From assembly GCA_009733775.1 (NCBI GenBank), contig WOGZ01000261.1, positions 1 through 47,617 on the forward strand: DNA of 47,617 nt. The letters run 5' to 3'. The stretch's first letter is position 1, and the number at the start of each line of letters is the position of its first letter. Positions 44,936-47,617 of this stretch are shown one piece after another. This DNA is from Alectoria sarmentosa (lineage: Eukaryota > Ascomycota > Lecanoromycetes > Lecanorales > Parmeliaceae). The notes beneath the pieces were generated by a model. That model made no database searches. It saw only the letters and a program-made list of their open reading frames with translations, and was not told the origin of the DNA. The translations under genes and the position numbers were made by a program.

Positions 44936-47617
44936 GCAAATAATTTTTATAATATTTGCGAACGATGAGATTGCGATTAAATATAATCATAACGATGCAA
45001 TGTTATAATAATCATGTATTTATCAAAATCATAAACTTCTAAATTAATTGTCCCTTTACAGTTTCTGATTTCTTTCGCTAAAGGTCGTATATTGAACATT
45101 TTATAGAAACCGCCTTGCTCGAAAGCAAATAGCTTTCTTTTCTGCTTTTTAACTATTTTGCAATCAAATCTCTAGAGATAGACTATCGTGATATCTTTCT
45201 GAATGCATTTCGTTAATTCATTGACGCATCTCCGATTGAATGGGCGGGCAGCGTTCTTCAACAACTGAATGTTCTAAACGTCAGTAAGGCTGATATTAAA
45301 ATGGCTATAAAGCGCATCGAAGTTCTTTCGGACATCAAAAAAGATTTTTGAATATCAGGAGACTCGAGGACGACTTTGAGCGTTCGATCATCAGAGCTTT
45401 GAATGGAGAACGATTTCTCACCGATAAAGCGTCGCGAATGCGTCTTTTTCGGAGATATAGAATTGGCGATTCGAGATGACGATACTGAATAATATGAGTC
45501 AGCTTTTGTTTATAAGCTCGTCATTTATAAATAGAATTTTTCGATTTTTTTGTAAAGCGAGAATGGCAAAAAACACGAAGAGTCGTTCGCATCAATTATG
45601 CAATTTTCATTAATATACTTTCTTCACGAATCGTCGCAGAGTTCGACTTTAAGGTCAAATTTCAATAATTCGTTAATAATAATACGTGTTAAATAAGTTT
45701 TTGTTGTTTTTAACTTAATAACATTTTTAAATAATTAATTATCGCAGCGAATCGTTATTATATGTGTTATAATATTTTAAAAATTATGTTAAATGTTTAT
45801 AACGAGAATTGAAATTTTAAAATCTTGTAAATTTGAATTTGTGAATTTAATAAATTCGTAAGTTAAATAGAAATTTTAAAAGAATTTATTTAATAATTTC
45901 ACGTTAATTCTCGTTTAAAATCATCGTAAATTATTTTTCGTCGCATTGTAATTTGAGAATAATGCAAATTCAATTTTATCGCGTTTATTTATTTTCATTT
46001 TTAAGTTTCTCGTTTCATTTAAAATAGATTTTTATTTAAATAAAAAGTGTATAAATTTGATAATTTATTTTATAATAGCAATTTTAAATAAATGTTTAAA
46101 GATAAATTATTTTTCTCGTAGTGTTGAAGAAAAAAGACGATATACTTTATTTTGATAAGTTTTTGCTTTTCAATAATCGTGTTTTAATTTATTTAAATCG
46201 AGTTTATTTTAAAATATTATAAGTTTATCGAGTGAAAATGATAAGCATCGCGTTAAATATAACGAATAATATAATATTCGAAAATCGTATAATAATTTAA
46301 AACGCATCGTGATATGTTTTTAAAAGTTTAATATTCGAGATTTATTCGAATATAAGTTTAATCGAAATTCGATATAATTAATCGATTTAATAGCGAAAAG
46401 ATTATATTTAACGTTTTATAACGTTTTCGATTATCTTTATCGAAGTTTTTAATAATGTTATATATTAAAATATAATTTTATAAATACTCGAATCGCGAAT
46501 ATACGTTATTTAATTTTTTAGCGATAAAATTTATATTATTAATAATGCATAATAATTAAAGCGATTTATATTAATAAATTAATTTTCGCATATTATTATT
46601 ATTATAAATATATCTCTTTACATTAAAGTTTAAATTTTTTATAAATAATTTATAAAATTTTAAATCTTTCATTAAGTCTCTTTTCGATTTAAAACGCTTT
46701 TATAAATTATCGATTCGAGAAAACTTTAAATAAAAGATTCATTTAAATTTTAATTAAAGTTTTGTGATTGAAATTAATAAATATATTAACGTTTAAAATA
46801 AGCTCGTTAATTAACGTCTTAAATTTTAAATAAATAATCTCGTTCGATAATAATAATATAAAATTTTACGTGAATAAAATTAAACTTAAATGTTTCGCAT
46901 TTAATATTTTATCGTTTATCGTAATTATAAATTCTTTTCGTTTCTCTTTTATTTAACTTTAACGTTTTTTAAAACGCTAATTTTTTATCGAAAATAATTT
47001 AATTAAATTATGCGATATTTAATAAAAGTTTAAAAAATTTTAAAAAAAGCGAAATAAGTTATATATATAATAAGAATTTTAAAGTCGTTATAATAAATCG
47101 ATATAATCGTATACGCGTTATTGTTATAAATCGTTTTTAAGTTAATATATAATCGAAATTTATATATTTTATAAATATTTAAAGTATCGTTATTGTTAAA
47201 ATTAATATAAAGTTATATTATATAAATATATTAAATAAAATAATTAAGTGAAAAGAAAATATATATATAAAAAAAAGACATTTATATAAAAATAAATGTT
47301 TTTATTAAAATACGTTAAATTTAATTAAATAATATTAAAAAAATGTGATATTAAAAAAAAGTTAATTTTATTAAAAATGTAAAATACGTTTATAACATTA
47401 TTTCTTTTTTTTAAAAAGCGATATTTTAACATTATAAAAATTGAAAAAGTGTGTTTATAATTTATTTTATATTTTTGAAATATTTAATTAATAATTATTT
47501 TCAATTGAAGAAAGTTAACGATAATAACGATAATAATATATCGTAAAAAATTCGTTTATAATATCGTCGATATTATAATATTTTATCGTTTTAAACGTTT
47601 AAAAATAACGTGATTTA
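44936..47617. other. Right AT-rich RIP-type isochore
   Basis: The composition resembles the left end of the window. A pocket at about 45050-45560 is less mutated and has coding-like pieces in two plus-strand frames (WAGSVLQQLNVLNVSKADIK; LEDDFERSIIRALNGERFL) that I cannot assign. From 45600 to the end there are only short AT-rich frames. No LTR pair was found here. Confidence 0.75.

Overview
The window looks like nuclear DNA of a filamentous ascomycete (Pezizomycotina). Its genes have 49-77 bp introns with GTRNGT-type donors and CTGAC/CTAAT-like branch sites. It carries HET, NACHT-ankyrin, DUF3435 and 3CxxC zinc-finger genes, and it has a two-compartment composition: gene-bearing stretches of ordinary GC content alternate with extremely AT-rich stretches full of stop codons. 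Mutations in the AT-rich DNA are C>T/G>A transitions of repeat-induced point mutation (RIP) type. The three LTR pairs I found differ only by transitions, with no indels.

Layout. Positions 1-16458 are an AT-rich isochore; its right half is one full-length Ty3/Gypsy element (8788-16458, TSD GGTTA) with a 477-bp mini-LTR element nested in its 5' leader (9639-10115). Positions 16459-20793 hold decayed genes: a polyketide synthase methyltransferase fragment and a HET-domain gene on the minus strand whose 3' two thirds are RIP-mutated. Positions 20794-22225 are a small complete LTR element that encodes only a Copia-type gag. Then come the intact genes: a six-exon DUF3435 tyrosine-recombinase-like gene with C-terminal zinc fingers (22528-25105, +), a 3CxxC zinc-finger gene (25606-26061, -), a small cysteine-containing orphan (29011-29698, +), and a 1,960-residue NACHT-ankyrin-ZZ protein (30643-36602, -) rebuilt by a GC-AG intron. 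The region just upstream of that gene still encodes its former N-terminal domain, interrupted by two TGA codons. Positions 37415-43613 are mostly unassigned low-coding DNA with a few repeats. A dynamin-family pseudogene (43614 to about 44935, +) runs into the right-hand AT-rich isochore (to 47617).

Functionally the recognisable non-transposon genes are dominated by families linked to fungal non-self recognition (HET, NACHT-ankyrin) together with a dynamin relative and a DUF3435 recombinase-like gene, the family that includes Starship captains. Whether these form one mobile or co-regulated unit cannot be shown from one window. The structures best supported by sequence are the two miniature LTR elements, the GC-AG-spliced NACHT-ankyrin-ZZ gene with its decaying N-terminus, and genes caught half inside RIP-mutated DNA.
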